The notes beneath the pieces were generated by a model. It was not told the DNA's origin and did no database searches. It worked only from the letters and a program-made list of their open reading frames with translations. A stretch of 64,000 nt of DNA from Gemmatimonadota bacterium (GTDB taxonomy: Bacteria > JAAXHH01): positions 85,712 through 149,711 of the forward strand of contig JAPOZT010000031.1 of assembly GCA_026705925.1 (NCBI GenBank). The letters run 5' to 3'. Positions 47,144-55,699 of the stretch are shown here, piece by piece. Made by a program: the position numbers and the translations under genes. Numbering within the stretch: the stretch's first letter is position 1; each line of letters begins with the position of its first letter.

Positions 47144-48235
47144 TCAGAACCTCAGGTGTTCCCTGACCAGCTCCGCGCGCCGCTCATCCAGATCCTCCGC
47201 CTTCATTTCCCGGCCCGAGGCCATGCGGAGGTGCGCGGGCTGTATCGCAATCATCAACTGGTTGAACGCACCGGTTTCCATGCCCTGGCAGAGCCCCATA
47301 AACGTGCCCATCCTGAGCATGGACAATGCATCCAGCGCTTCCATCTCGCCAAGCAGCCGGGCATGCTTCAACAGGCCGTATGCCCGGGCCACCCGGTCCT
47401 CCGTCAGGCGTTTCGCCCTGCTTGCCAGGGCGTCGCAGGCCCGTTCCTCAAAGGCGGCCAGCCGCCGCGTGACGCGGTCGAGCCGGTCGACGATCTCCTC
47501 CTCGGCGTGGCCCAGGGTGCACTGGTTGGACACCTGGTACATGTTGCCCGATCGCCCGGTGCCTTCGCCGTGCAGTCCCCGCACCGTGAACCCGATTTCC
47601 TCCATGGCGCATCCCAGGGAAGCCATCTGGTCCGCCAGGGTCAGACCCGGCAGGTGCATCAACACCGACAGCCGCATTCCGGTGCCCGTGTTGCTGGGAC
47701 AGGACGTTAAATAACCAAACTCATCCGAGAAGGCAAAATCAAGTGTTTTGCTCAGTTCGGTATCGATTTTATCCGCTTCCTGCCAGGCGGCGCGCACCTG
47801 CAGGCCGCCTTTGATGGTCTGAAGGCGCAGGTGGTCTTCCTCGTTCACCATGAGGCTGAAGGATTCGCCGGGACCGATGAACACGCCGGCAGGCCGTGTT
47901 CCCTCCGCCAGGGACGGGCTGATCAACCGCCTTTCCACCAGTACCCCGCGGTCCAGTTCCGACGTATCCAGCAGCGACAGGTACACCGACCGCGCCACGT
48001 TTTCGCTGCGCTGGACGGCGTTTTCCACCTGTTCGATTACGCGGAAACGCTCGTTCTTGATCGAACGGTGCACGAAGGGCAGGGCGGTGAGATTCCGCGC
48101 AAGACGGGCCCGGCTGCTGATCACCAGGTCCGCCGTATCGCCTTCGGGCACGCACCATTGCGGCACGTCGACCAGCAGTTCCGTGTACAGGTTTTCCATT
48201 CCGGTATCCATGCGCCTGTCCGTGCTGCTATCCAT
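47144..48235 (-). CDS. mcsB: Protein-arginine kinase McsB
   Basis: 363-residue guanido-kinase-fold enzyme that phosphorylates arginines and so tags proteins for ClpC-ClpP. VISSRARLARNLTALPFVHR (nucleotide-binding arginines), YLTSCPSNTGTGMRLSVLMH with the active-site cysteine, and the C-terminal ALDALSMLRMGTFMGLCQG are characteristic. Three possible starts exist (48235, 48211, 48199); the first overlaps mcsA by 8 bp. The mcsA-mcsB-clpC order is the Firmicutes order, here without ctsR. Confidence 0.93.
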   Translation of the reverse strand: MDSSTDRRMDTGMENLYTELLVDVPQWCVPEGDTADLVISSRARLARNLTALPFVHRSIKNERFRVIEQVENAVQRSENVARSVYLSLLDTSELDRGVLVERRLISPSLAEGTRPAGVFIGPGESFSLMVNEEDHLRLQTIKGGLQVRAAWQEADKIDTELSKTLDFAFSDEFGYLTSCPSNTGTGMRLSVLMHLPGLTLADQMASLGCAMEEIGFTVRGLHGEGTGRSGNMYQVSNQCTLGHAEEEIVDRLDRVTRRLAAFEERACDALASRAKRLTEDRVARAYGLLKHARLLGEMEALDALSMLRMGTFMGLCQGMETGAFNQLMIAIQPAHLRMASGREMKAEDLDERRAELVREHLRF

Positions 48236-48551
48236 GGGCGATCTCGTGCAGGTCCGCGCCGCGCTCGAGTTCGTTGATGCGGTCCCGCAGATCCGCCGCC
48301 TGTTCGTAGGCCTCCCGACCGACGGCCTTCTTCAGGGCCCGCCTGAGGTCGATCAGTTCGCGCCGCGTCTTCTGCCGGGACGGATCGGACACGGGGACCT
48401 TGCCCCGGTGAAACTCATTGCCGTGAATCTGCTTGAAGAGCGGTACCAGCGTCTCCTTGAAGGCGCGATAGCAGGCGGCGCACCCCAACTGGCCCGATTC
48501 GCCGAATTCCGACGCGGACAGGCCGCATTGTGGACAAGACGTCTTTTTCAT
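48228..48551 (-). CDS. mcsA: McsA-like activator of McsB, single zinc-finger form
   Basis: 107-residue protein with two CXXC pairs (CPQCGLSASEFGESGQ and LGCAACYRAF), the HGNEFHRGKVP segment and a C-terminal UVR helix (REAYEQAADLRDRINELE). B. subtilis McsA is about 185 residues with four CXXC pairs; this one corresponds to its second half only. The start is ATG 48551, or the GTG immediately before it (48554). It overlaps mcsB by 8 bp. It probably activates McsB and contacts ClpC through the UVR helix (family knowledge). Confidence 0.9.
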   Translation of the reverse strand: MKKTSCPQCGLSASEFGESGQLGCAACYRAFKETLVPLFKQIHGNEFHRGKVPVSDPSRQKTRRELIDLRRALKKAVGREAYEQAADLRDRINELERGADLHEIAHG

Positions 48552-48577
48552 CACCGATCCAATCCCTGGCCGCCATC

Positions 48578-49297
48578 CTAGGCCGCGACGGCGTTCAGAA
48601 GACCGTCTTCCAGCCTGTATGCGCGGTCCGCGCGGCGGCCCAGGTCTTCGTCATGGGTGACGACGACGAAGGCCTGTCCGTGCCTGCGAGACATGTCCCA
48701 CATCAGGTCCAGCAGCGCTTCCCCGTTCCCGCGGTCCAGGTTGCCCGACGGCTCGTCCGCCAGCACGATATGAGGCCGGCCCACCAGGGCCCGGGCCACG
48801 GCGACCCGCTGCTGTTCTCCGCCGGACAGCGCGACAGGCTTGTGTTCGAGACGCGCCTCCAATCCCACCTCCGCGAGCAAGTCTGCGGCCCGGCCGCGGG
48901 CCGCGTCCCAGTCGCATCTCCCCACCAGCAACGGCATCATCACGTTTTCCAACGCCGAGAACTCGGGGAGCAGGTGATGGGCCTGGAAGACGAAGCCCAC
49001 GGTCCGGTTGCGGAACTCGGCCAGCCGGTCGTCCGGCAGGTCGAAGGCGTTCGTCTCGCCGATGAAGACCTGACCGGAAGTGGGACGGTCCAGCGTACCC
49101 AGGATATGCAGCAGGGTGCTTTTGCCCGCGCCCGATGCGCCGTGGATCGCCACGATCTGCCCGCGGCGGATATCGATGTCGATGCCCTTCAGGATCTCGA
49201 GCCGGCCGTTGCCTGAGAGGAAGTCCCTGGTCAGGTTTCTCGCGCTCAGCACTTCATCGGTCCGGCGGTCGTCCGATTGGGGCGGTTCGTAGGCCAT
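48578..49297 (-). CDS. lolD: Lipoprotein-releasing system ATP-binding protein LolD
   Basis: 239-residue ABC ATPase of the LolCDE/MacB group that powers release of lipoproteins from the inner membrane. Walker A is HGASGAGKSTLLHILG, the signature ALSGGEQQRVAVARALVG, Walker B HIVLADEPSGNLD, and the LolD-typical VGFVFQAHHLLPEFSALEN is present. ATG 49297 is preferred: a longer frame begins at 49372 inside a tandem repeat without a ribosome site. It lies downstream of the lolC/E gene, separated by the repeat array. Confidence 0.93.
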   Translation of the reverse strand: MAYEPPQSDDRRTDEVLSARNLTRDFLSGNGRLEILKGIDIDIRRGQIVAIHGASGAGKSTLLHILGTLDRPTSGQVFIGETNAFDLPDDRLAEFRNRTVGFVFQAHHLLPEFSALENVMMPLLVGRCDWDAARGRAADLLAEVGLEARLEHKPVALSGGEQQRVAVARALVGRPHIVLADEPSGNLDRGNGEALLDLMWDMSRRHGQAFVVVTHDEDLGRRADRAYRLEDGLLNAVAA

Positions 49298-49333
49298 GCG
49301 CCTTGCTTCCGGCTCTCCTCCCGCGTCCCGCGG

Positions 49334-49423
49334 CACGTTCGCTATTCGTCCCGCGGCGGTTTCGCTATTCATCCCGCGGCGCGTTCGCTATTCGTCCCGC
49401 GGCGCGTTCGCTATTCGTGCCTG
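49334..49423. repeat. 23-bp tandem repeat at the lolC/E stop codon
   Basis: Units start at 49334, 49357, 49380 and 49403 (the last partial). Each reads, on the minus strand, as a copy of the gene end GAATAG followed by CGAACGCGCCGCGGGA-like sequence. The TAG of the first minus-strand unit is the real stop of the permease gene (49411-49413). 23 is not a multiple of 3, so the copies fall in different frames. Confidence 0.9.
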
Positions 49424-50736
49424 ATCGCCTCGACCGGCACCAGGCCGGCGGCCTTCCGGGCCGGGTAGACGGCGGCCATCACGCAGATCAGCATTGATCC
49501 CAGGGCGACGCTGGCGAAATCCAGCGGGTCGACCCGCACGGGCAGCGCGTCGATCAGATAAATGTCCGGCGGCAACGCGATGAACTCGAACGTTCGCTGC
49601 GTCCAGCAGAGCACGTAGCCGATCACGCAACCGAGCAGGGTACCCAGGATGCCGACCACGGAACCCTGGATGATGAATACCCTGGTGATGCTGGCGGCGG
49701 TGGCTCCCATGGACTTCAGAATGCCGATGTCCCGGGTCTTCTCCAGCACGACCATGATCAGGGTGCTGGCGATGTTGAAAGCGGCCACCAGGATGATCAG
49801 GTTGAGTATGGCGAAGGAGCCCCATTTCTCAAGCGTCATCCACCGGAACAGGCCCTTGTGCCGCTGCATCCAGTCTACCGTAAAATACGCTACGGACGGG
49901 CTTGACGCAACTGATGATTCGGCGATCTCCTCGGCGTAGCGGTTCAGTGCGACCTCGATTTCTTCGGAGATTCGCCCCGCCTGATCCCGGTCGGCAACCC
50001 GGACGGCGATGCCGTTTATATCGCTACCAAGTTTGAACAGCTTCTGGGACTCGTCCAGGGAGACATACGCGGAAGAGGCGTCGTACTCGTAGAACCCGGT
50101 TTCCGAAATGCCCGTCACCCTGTACGGACGGATGTAAGGCGTAAGCGCCGAGGTCAGGGAGAAGCCCTGGATGTTGCCCAGGGCCACCCTCTCGCCGACG
50201 ACGATTCCCAGCTGGTCCGCCAGGCCTCGGCCCAGGACGATCCCGGGCAGCGGTCTACCGTCCGGATTGGCCGGATCGGGCGCAGTCGTCAGGTCCAGGT
50301 CGCCGAAGGCGATGTTTTCCTCGAGGTTGGTGGCCAGTCGGCCCGACGTGATGTCCAGCCCATGCACGATGACGCCCGCTGCCGCATTACGCGTCGTAGG
50401 CACCGGTGCGCAGACGGCTTTCTCCAGCACGTAGGGCGCGGCCGAGACCACCTCGTCCAGCGACAGGATGACGTCGATCAACGGATCGTATTCGGAAATC
50501 GAACCATCGCCGAGCAGCGAATACACATTGATATGCGCGCGCTCTCCGATGATCCGTTCCCGGACTTCGCTTTCAAAGCCGTTGAACAGCGAGAGGACGA
50601 TGACGAGGGCGGCTACACCCACCAGCACGCCGCCCACGGATATGTAGGTAATGAGGGAGACGAAACGGTTCTGCCGCTTGGAGCGCAGGTATCGCAGAGC
50701 GATGAACCATTCGTATGACCATCGTTTGCGCGGCAC
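49411..50736 (-). CDS. lolC: Lipoprotein-releasing system transmembrane protein LolC/LolE
   Basis: 441-residue inner-membrane subunit that hands mature lipoproteins to LolA. One N-terminal helix (ISVGGVLVGVAALVIVLSLF) precedes a large periplasmic domain, then three helices (FAILNLIILVAAFNIASTLI, VVGILGTLLGCVIGYVLCW, VALGSMLICVMAAVYPARKA). MVVLEKTRDIGILKSMGATA is the conserved cytoplasmic loop of the family. The start is the GTG at 50734-50736, whose first base is the last base of the lysS TAG (TAGTG). LolC and LolE cannot be told apart here. Confidence 0.92.
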   Translation of the reverse strand: MPRKRWSYEWFIALRYLRSKRQNRFVSLITYISVGGVLVGVAALVIVLSLFNGFESEVRERIIGERAHINVYSLLGDGSISEYDPLIDVILSLDEVVSAAPYVLEKAVCAPVPTTRNAAAGVIVHGLDITSGRLATNLEENIAFGDLDLTTAPDPANPDGRPLPGIVLGRGLADQLGIVVGERVALGNIQGFSLTSALTPYIRPYRVTGISETGFYEYDASSAYVSLDESQKLFKLGSDINGIAVRVADRDQAGRISEEIEVALNRYAEEIAESSVASSPSVAYFTVDWMQRHKGLFRWMTLEKWGSFAILNLIILVAAFNIASTLIMVVLEKTRDIGILKSMGATAASITRVFIIQGSVVGILGTLLGCVIGYVLCWTQRTFEFIALPPDIYLIDALPVRVDPLDFASVALGSMLICVMAAVYPARKAAGLVPVEAIRHE

Positions 50737-52310
50737 TATTCGGCATCCTGTGCGCCGGACGCCCGGTCCGGCCGGCCATCTGCTTCGCCGGGGCCGTCTT
50801 CCGCGTCGTCTTCGACGCCATCCGGGCCGCCGGGGCCGTCTTCGAAGGATTCCCTGCGCAGGTGGGGAAAGAGGAGCACGTCCTTGATGTTGGCCGAGTC
50901 GGTAACCAGCATGGCAAGCCGATCGATGCCGATGCCGCATCCCCCGGTGGGCGGCATGCCGTATTCCATGGCGCGCAGGAAGTCTTCGTCCATGGCGTGG
51001 GCTTCCCCGTCGCCCTTCCGCTGCATTTCCACCTGCTCCTCGAACCGGCGGCGCTGGTCCACCGGGTCGTTTAATTCGGTGAAAGCGTTGGCGAACTCGC
51101 TTCCGCAGATGAAGAGTTCGAACCGTTCGGTCAGGTTGGGATCGTCCTGGCGGCGCTTGGCCAGGGGGGAGATCTCCACGGGGTAGTCCGTGATGAAGGT
51201 CGGATTCACGAGGCGGTCCTGCACGAAGTGTTCGAAGAGTCCGTCGATCATCCGGCCACGGCCCAGGCCGGCGTCCACATCCAGTCCCCGTTCGCCGCAG
51301 ACCGCGGCGAGTTCCCCGTTCGAAAGGCCGGCGACGTCGATGCCGCTGTTCGCGCGGATGGCCTCCAGCATGGGAATCCTCGGCCAGGGCGGGCTCAGAT
51401 CGATGGCATGGTCCTGGTAGGTATGCTCCAGCGTGCCGTTCACCTCTTCGAAAACCGCGACGAAGAGGCGTTCCACAAGGTCCATGATGTACTCGTAGTC
51501 GACGTAGGCGATATAGAACTCCAGCATGGTGAACTCGGGATTATGCGTGCGGTCGATCCCTTCGTTCCGGAAGTCGTGCCCGATCTCGTACACGCGCTCC
51601 ATGCCTCCGACGATCAGCCGCTTGAGGTAGAGTTCATCGGCGATGCGCATGAACAGCGGCATGTCGAGCGCCTGGTGGTGGGTCTTGAAGGGACGGGCCA
51701 GCGCGCCGCCGTACAGGGGCTGGAGGATCGGCGTTTCGACTTCGATGAAGCCCTCGCCGTCCATGAACCGCTGGATGGACCGGATGAGCCGCGAGCGCTT
51801 GAGGAAGACTTCCTTGACCCCGGGATTGATGATCAGGTCGACGTAGCGCTGCCGGTACCGGGTCTCGATATCCCGGAGGCCGTGCCACTTTTCGGGCAAA
51901 GCGCGAAGGGACTTGGACAGCAGCGTCAGTTCGTCCGCCATGACGGTGGTTTCTCCGGTCCGGGTGGTGAAGACGGCGCCCTTCACGCCCAGGTAGTCCC
52001 CGACCTCGATCAACTGGTCGTAGACCTCGTAGGCGTCCGTTCCGACGCGGTCGAGCCGGACGTAGATCTGGATCCGGCCGGTGCGGTCGAGCAGGTGGGC
52101 GAATCCGGACTTGCCGTGGCCCCGCTTGGACGTGATCCGGCCCGCTACCGTGACGGGCTCGGTGGATTCGATCAGCGCTTCCGCCTGATCGAGTATGGAC
52201 TGGGCGGGATGGGTTACGTCGTAGCGGACGGGGTACGGATCAATGCCGCGCGCGCGGATCTCTTCGAGCTTGCTGTACCGTTGTCGGTTGAATTCGATCG
52301 GGCTGCTCAC
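50736..52310 (-). CDS. lysS: Lysyl-tRNA synthetase (class II)
   Basis: 524-residue class II enzyme charging tRNA-Lys. The N-terminal OB fold has AGRITSKRGHGKSGFAHLLD; the catalytic core has motif 2 GHDFRNEGIDRTHNPEFTML and motif 3 GGCGIGIDRLAMLVTD. It normally ends soon after DVLLFPHLRRE; here about 40 extra acidic, Gly/Pro-rich residues follow (EDGPGGPDGVEDDAEDGPGE), encoded by imperfect repeats. GTG 52310 was chosen for the GGAG 7 bases upstream; the frame extends upstream without conserved residues. Confidence 0.94.
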   Translation of the reverse strand: MSSPIEFNRQRYSKLEEIRARGIDPYPVRYDVTHPAQSILDQAEALIESTEPVTVAGRITSKRGHGKSGFAHLLDRTGRIQIYVRLDRVGTDAYEVYDQLIEVGDYLGVKGAVFTTRTGETTVMADELTLLSKSLRALPEKWHGLRDIETRYRQRYVDLIINPGVKEVFLKRSRLIRSIQRFMDGEGFIEVETPILQPLYGGALARPFKTHHQALDMPLFMRIADELYLKRLIVGGMERVYEIGHDFRNEGIDRTHNPEFTMLEFYIAYVDYEYIMDLVERLFVAVFEEVNGTLEHTYQDHAIDLSPPWPRIPMLEAIRANSGIDVAGLSNGELAAVCGERGLDVDAGLGRGRMIDGLFEHFVQDRLVNPTFITDYPVEISPLAKRRQDDPNLTERFELFICGSEFANAFTELNDPVDQRRRFEEQVEMQRKGDGEAHAMDEDFLRAMEYGMPPTGGCGIGIDRLAMLVTDSANIKDVLLFPHLRRESFEDGPGGPDGVEDDAEDGPGEADGRPDRASGAQDAE

Positions 52311-52550
52311 CCGTTTGCTCCGAAGGACTTCATGGTTGGTGGCGGACCCCGGTAGAGGCGCGCTGCGGAATGATCGATGCGCCGCCGGCCTGCCGGACCG
52401 GACGGGCACCGGAATATAGGCGCGACGGGCCGTTATGTCAACGAAAAAGGACTTCCGGGAGGTCGTGCGGGACGGGCTCGAGACGGCCCTCGGGATAGGC
52501 GCGTACGGGCGTGCGTGGGATGTGCGCTGGGGGGACGCGCTGGAGCGGTT

Positions 52551-53676
52551 TCAGTCGCTTTCGGCGAAGTTCCCACGACGGAGATAAGCTTCGATGAAGG
52601 CATCGATACCACCGTTCATCACGGACTGGATATTGCCGATTTCCGTCCCGGTCCGGTGGTCTTTCACCATGGTGTAGGGGTGGAAGACGTAGGAACGGAT
52701 CTGGCTGCCCCACGCGATGTCCTTCTTGTCGCCTTCGAGACGTTCCCTTTTCTCCCGGATCTCATCCTGCCGTTGCTGGTAGAGGCGGGACATGAGCACC
52801 TTCATGGCGCTTTCCCGGTTGCGGTGCTGGGACCGCTCGGACTGGCACTGTACGACGATGCCGGAGGGCCGGTGGGTGATGCGCACGGCCGAAGAGGTCT
52901 TGTTCACGTGCTGGCCGCCGGCGCCGCTCGCCCGGTAGACGTCGATCTCCAGGTCCGACTCGCTTAAATCGATATCGCCCGGATCGTCGATTTCAGGCAG
53001 TACGGAAACCGAAGCGAAGGAGGTGTGCCGCCGGTGGTTCGAGTCGAAGGGGGAGATGCGCACGAGGCGGTGGACACCGGCTTCCGCCTTGAGGTACCCG
53101 TAGGCGTATTCGCCCGACACTTCGATGGATACGCTCTTGATGCCGGCTTCCTCGCCCGGCTGCAGGTCCAGGGTATCGAAGGCGTAGCCCCGGGATTCCA
53201 TCCAGCGCAGGTACATGCGCATGAGCATTTCCGCCCAGTCCTGGGACTCGGTACCGCCCGCCCCGGGATGAATGGAAACGATGGCGTTCTTCGTGTCGTC
53301 GGGCGCCGACAGCATGCTCTGCAGCGTCGCCGCCTCCAGGAGGCCCTGCAGCGACCGGACTCCTTCTTCAATCTCGTCGAAAGCGTCCCGGTCGTCCTCC
53401 TCTACGGCCATTTCAAAGAGGGTCTCCAGGTCCTCGGCCTGGCTCCCCATCTCGTTCCAGCCATCGATGATCTTCTTGTGATCGCTGATCTGCCGGCTGA
53501 TCGTCTGGGCCCTGGCCTGGTTGTTCCAGAAGTCCGGTTCGCCCGTGACGCCTTCGAGCCGGGCCGTCTCCGCCTGCCGGTTCTCTATGTCAAAGACCCC
53601 TCCAGAGATAGGACAACTGGCTCCGGCACGCTTCCAGCGCGTTCTTGATTTCGGATGGTTCCATCATCTTGGGCAT
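52551..53676 (-). CDS. prfB: Peptide chain release factor 2 with programmed +1 frameshift
   Basis: RF2 recognises UAA/UGA. The main frame gives a protein lacking its N-terminus, but the first 28 codons lie in another frame starting at ATG 53676 (AAAGGAG 4 bases upstream), reading MPKMMEPSEIKNALEACRSQ and stopping at TGA 53592-53590. The site reads AGGGGTCTTTGAC: internal SD, CTT slippery codon, in-frame TGA, as in E. coli prfB. A +1 shift at CTT continues with DIENRQAETARLEGVTGEPD and gives 374 residues. GGQ is in ASGAGGQHVNKT, and the SPF-type specificity motif in RISPFDSNHRR. Confidence 0.96.
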
Positions 53677-53686
53677 GTGCTCCTTT

Positions 53687-54730
53687 CTAAAACCGCCTGA
53701 AGGCTTCTTCCAGCAATTCCTGGTCGCGGATGGAGTCCGCCCCGGAGGAACGGGCCTGGTCGCCGGACCGTATGCAATCCAGGAAGTGGGCGTTCGCCCG
53801 GCGGAACGCCCAGTCCCTCGGCGCCTGCGGCTGGGCGTGCTCCTGAATGTCGCCCGCCCGGTAGACGGAGACCCGGGCCGGCACGTTCCTGAGCAGCGGG
53901 GGCGGCGTAAGGACCTCCACCCATCCGTCTTCGAAATACACCTTGACGCCCTCGTCCCAGAAATTCGCAGACAGCCGTCCCAGTTCCAGCACCGCGTCGA
54001 AACCGTCCATGGCGAAGACCATCAGTTTGGTCGGACGGTCGAGGGCCGCGTATTTCAGTGTCCGTACCTCGCCCAGCAGGTGGCGCATCAGGTTGATGTT
54101 GTGGCAGTACAGGTTATTCAGGCTGTAGATCTCGCGGACGCGTTCCTGCGCCAGCCACGCCGGCGGACGGGGCTCGATTTCCGGGTAGGTCTCGTCCGTC
54201 CAGACCGGCGTGCCGGCGTTGCAGACCCAGTCTCCGGCGAAGCAATGGCCCCTGGCGTGGGTGATCGCCCCGAGTTCGCCGGATGAAGTCAGATCGTCGA
54301 TGATTGAGCGGGTCAGTTCCACGCCGGTATCGTAGCGTTTCATGTACCCGACCATCAGTTGGCGTTCGTTGCGATCGGCGGCCTCGACCATGCGTCGGGC
54401 ATCGGACAGGTTGGTCGCCATGGGCTTCTCGAGATAGACGTGCTTGCCCGCGTTCAACGCGTCGATGGAAACGGGCGCATGGGCGTCGTCCGATGTGATC
54501 TGCACAATGGCGTCTATCGCGGGGTCGTCGCAGAGCTCCTCGTGGGAATCGCAGGTCCTCGCGACCCCGAAACGGTCGGCCACCAAACGCGCGAGCCGGG
54601 ACCTGCGGTCGGCCAGGGCGACCACCTCGCAACCGGCCATCTCCGTGAAATTGGGCAGGTGGACCAGTTGACCCATGAATCCCGCGCCGACGAAACCGAT
54701 TCTGATCCGGTCATTGTCTGATGATCCCAC
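53687..54730 (-). CDS. Gfo/Idh/MocA family oxidoreductase
   Basis: 347-residue NAD(P)-dependent oxidoreductase. Rossmann motif RIRIGFVGAGFMGQLVHLPN, YLEKPMATNLSDARRMV with the catalytic-lysine EKP motif, and MVGYMKRYDTGVE are typical. Start GTG 54730 has GGAGG 5-6 bases upstream. The gene ends 10 bp before prfB, so it may be the first gene of the long minus-strand transcript or only a neighbour. Substrate unknown. Confidence 0.9.
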   Translation of the reverse strand: MGSSDNDRIRIGFVGAGFMGQLVHLPNFTEMAGCEVVALADRRSRLARLVADRFGVARTCDSHEELCDDPAIDAIVQITSDDAHAPVSIDALNAGKHVYLEKPMATNLSDARRMVEAADRNERQLMVGYMKRYDTGVELTRSIIDDLTSSGELGAITHARGHCFAGDWVCNAGTPVWTDETYPEIEPRPPAWLAQERVREIYSLNNLYCHNINLMRHLLGEVRTLKYAALDRPTKLMVFAMDGFDAVLELGRLSANFWDEGVKVYFEDGWVEVLTPPPLLRNVPARVSVYRAGDIQEHAQPQAPRDWAFRRANAHFLDCIRSGDQARSSGADSIRDQELLEEAFRRF

Positions 54731-54820
54731 ACCATCCTCCGGGTGCCGGGCGCGCCTGTTCCTCGACGCGCCTGTACCTTACGCGACGCTTCCGACCGAT
54801 TCGCCTGCTACCGGGCCGCC

Positions 54821-54919
54821 AGGCTGACCAGGCGGACCAGGCGGACCAAGCGGACCAGGCTGGCCAAGCGAACCAGGCTGGCCAGGCGGACCAGGCTGGC
54901 CAGGCGGACCAGGCCGGCC
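54821..54919. repeat. Eleven-unit 9-bp tandem repeat directly after the radC stop codon
   Basis: Eleven consecutive 9-bp units of the form AGGCGGACC or AGGCTGGCC fill 54821-54919 without interruption, and the array ends one base from the radC stop (54921-54923, minus strand). Alternation of the two types makes an 18-bp period over part of it. No spacers. Confidence 0.93.
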
Positions 54920-54920
54920 G

Positions 54921-55619
54921 CTATATTAAACCCTTGCCGGCAAGGCTGGTAAAGGACTTTCGGCCGATGATGATGTGGTCCAGCACCTTGATGTCGATCA
55001 TCTGACCCGCGTCGACGAGTTGGGCCGTGATCTTGAGGTCGTCCTGGCTCGGTGTGGGATCGCCGCTGGGATGGTTGTGCACGAAGATCACCGAGGCGGC
55101 CGAGTCGAGGATGGCGGGTTTGAACACTTCGCGGGGATGGACGATGCTCGCCGTAAGGCTGCCCACCGATACGGTCACGCCGCGGATCAGGCAGTTGCGC
55201 GCGTCGAGCATCAGGACCATGAAGATTTCCTTGCGCAGGTCCCTGAGCCGCGGCATGAAGTAGCGCGCCACGTCCGTGCTCGAAATGAAGGACTTCTTAT
55301 CCATGTCCTGGGCTTCGAGCCGGCGGCCGATTTCGATGGCGGAGGCGATCTGGGCGGCCTTTACAGGCCCCACGCCCGACACCTGGCACAACTCGCTCAG
55401 TTCCCGGGTGGCGAGGTGACGGAGGCCGCCGAAGTGCTGCAGGAGTTCCCGTGAGATTTCAATGACGTCCCTTCCACCCGCGCCGTTTCCCGTGCGCAGG
55501 AGCAGCGCGATCAATTCCGTGTCCGACAGCGTGTGTATGCCGTACTTGAGCAGACGCTCCCTGGGCTTTTCGTCCTCCGGCCAGTCCCTGATCGGTGTTA
55601 CTCCCTGTAAATCGGTCAT
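54921..55619 (-). CDS. radC: RadC family JAMM-motif protein
   Basis: 232-residue protein with an N-terminal UPF0758 helical domain (PRERLLKYGIHTLSDTELIA), a helix-hairpin-helix (LCQVSGVGPVKAAQIASAIE) and a C-terminal JAMM metalloprotease-like domain with FVHNHPSGDPTPSQDD. The name is historic; a role in DNA repair is not proven. ATG 55619 is preferred for AAAGGA 8 bases upstream; an ATG at 55643 is also in frame. The 9-bp repeat array begins right after its stop. Confidence 0.93.
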   Translation of the reverse strand: MTDLQGVTPIRDWPEDEKPRERLLKYGIHTLSDTELIALLLRTGNGAGGRDVIEISRELLQHFGGLRHLATRELSELCQVSGVGPVKAAQIASAIEIGRRLEAQDMDKKSFISSTDVARYFMPRLRDLRKEIFMVLMLDARNCLIRGVTVSVGSLTASIVHPREVFKPAILDSAASVIFVHNHPSGDPTPSQDDLKITAQLVDAGQMIDIKVLDHIIIGRKSFTSLAGKGLI

Positions 55620-55699
55620 CGCATCATCCTTTCTGCGGGTCATGGGAAAAAGTGCGTGTTGACCGATTCAGTCGGATTCCGATCAGACGATCTCGTAAG

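Noticed and set aside
45203..47710. Long plus-strand open frame opposite clpC and mcsB
   Set aside because: Antisense shadow of well-identified genes; no motifs or ribosome site.
49298..49372. N-terminal extension of LolD beginning MNSETAAGRIANV
   Set aside because: It starts inside the tandem repeat without a Shine-Dalgarno, and the conserved protein begins after the ATG at 49297.
52435..52586. A 49-codon plus-strand frame starting MSTKKDFREVV between lysS and prfB
   Set aside because: No ribosome site, no recognised family, and it overlaps the prfB 3' end by 36 bp; composition is plausible but support is too thin.
52551..53450. RF2 looking truncated by about 75 residues at the N-terminus
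   Set aside because: The missing part lies upstream in another frame joined through a classic programmed frameshift site at 53592.
54821..54919. CRISPR array
   Set aside because: Units are contiguous 9-mers without spacers and there are no cas genes; the same holds for the arrays at 23-128 and 49334-49423.
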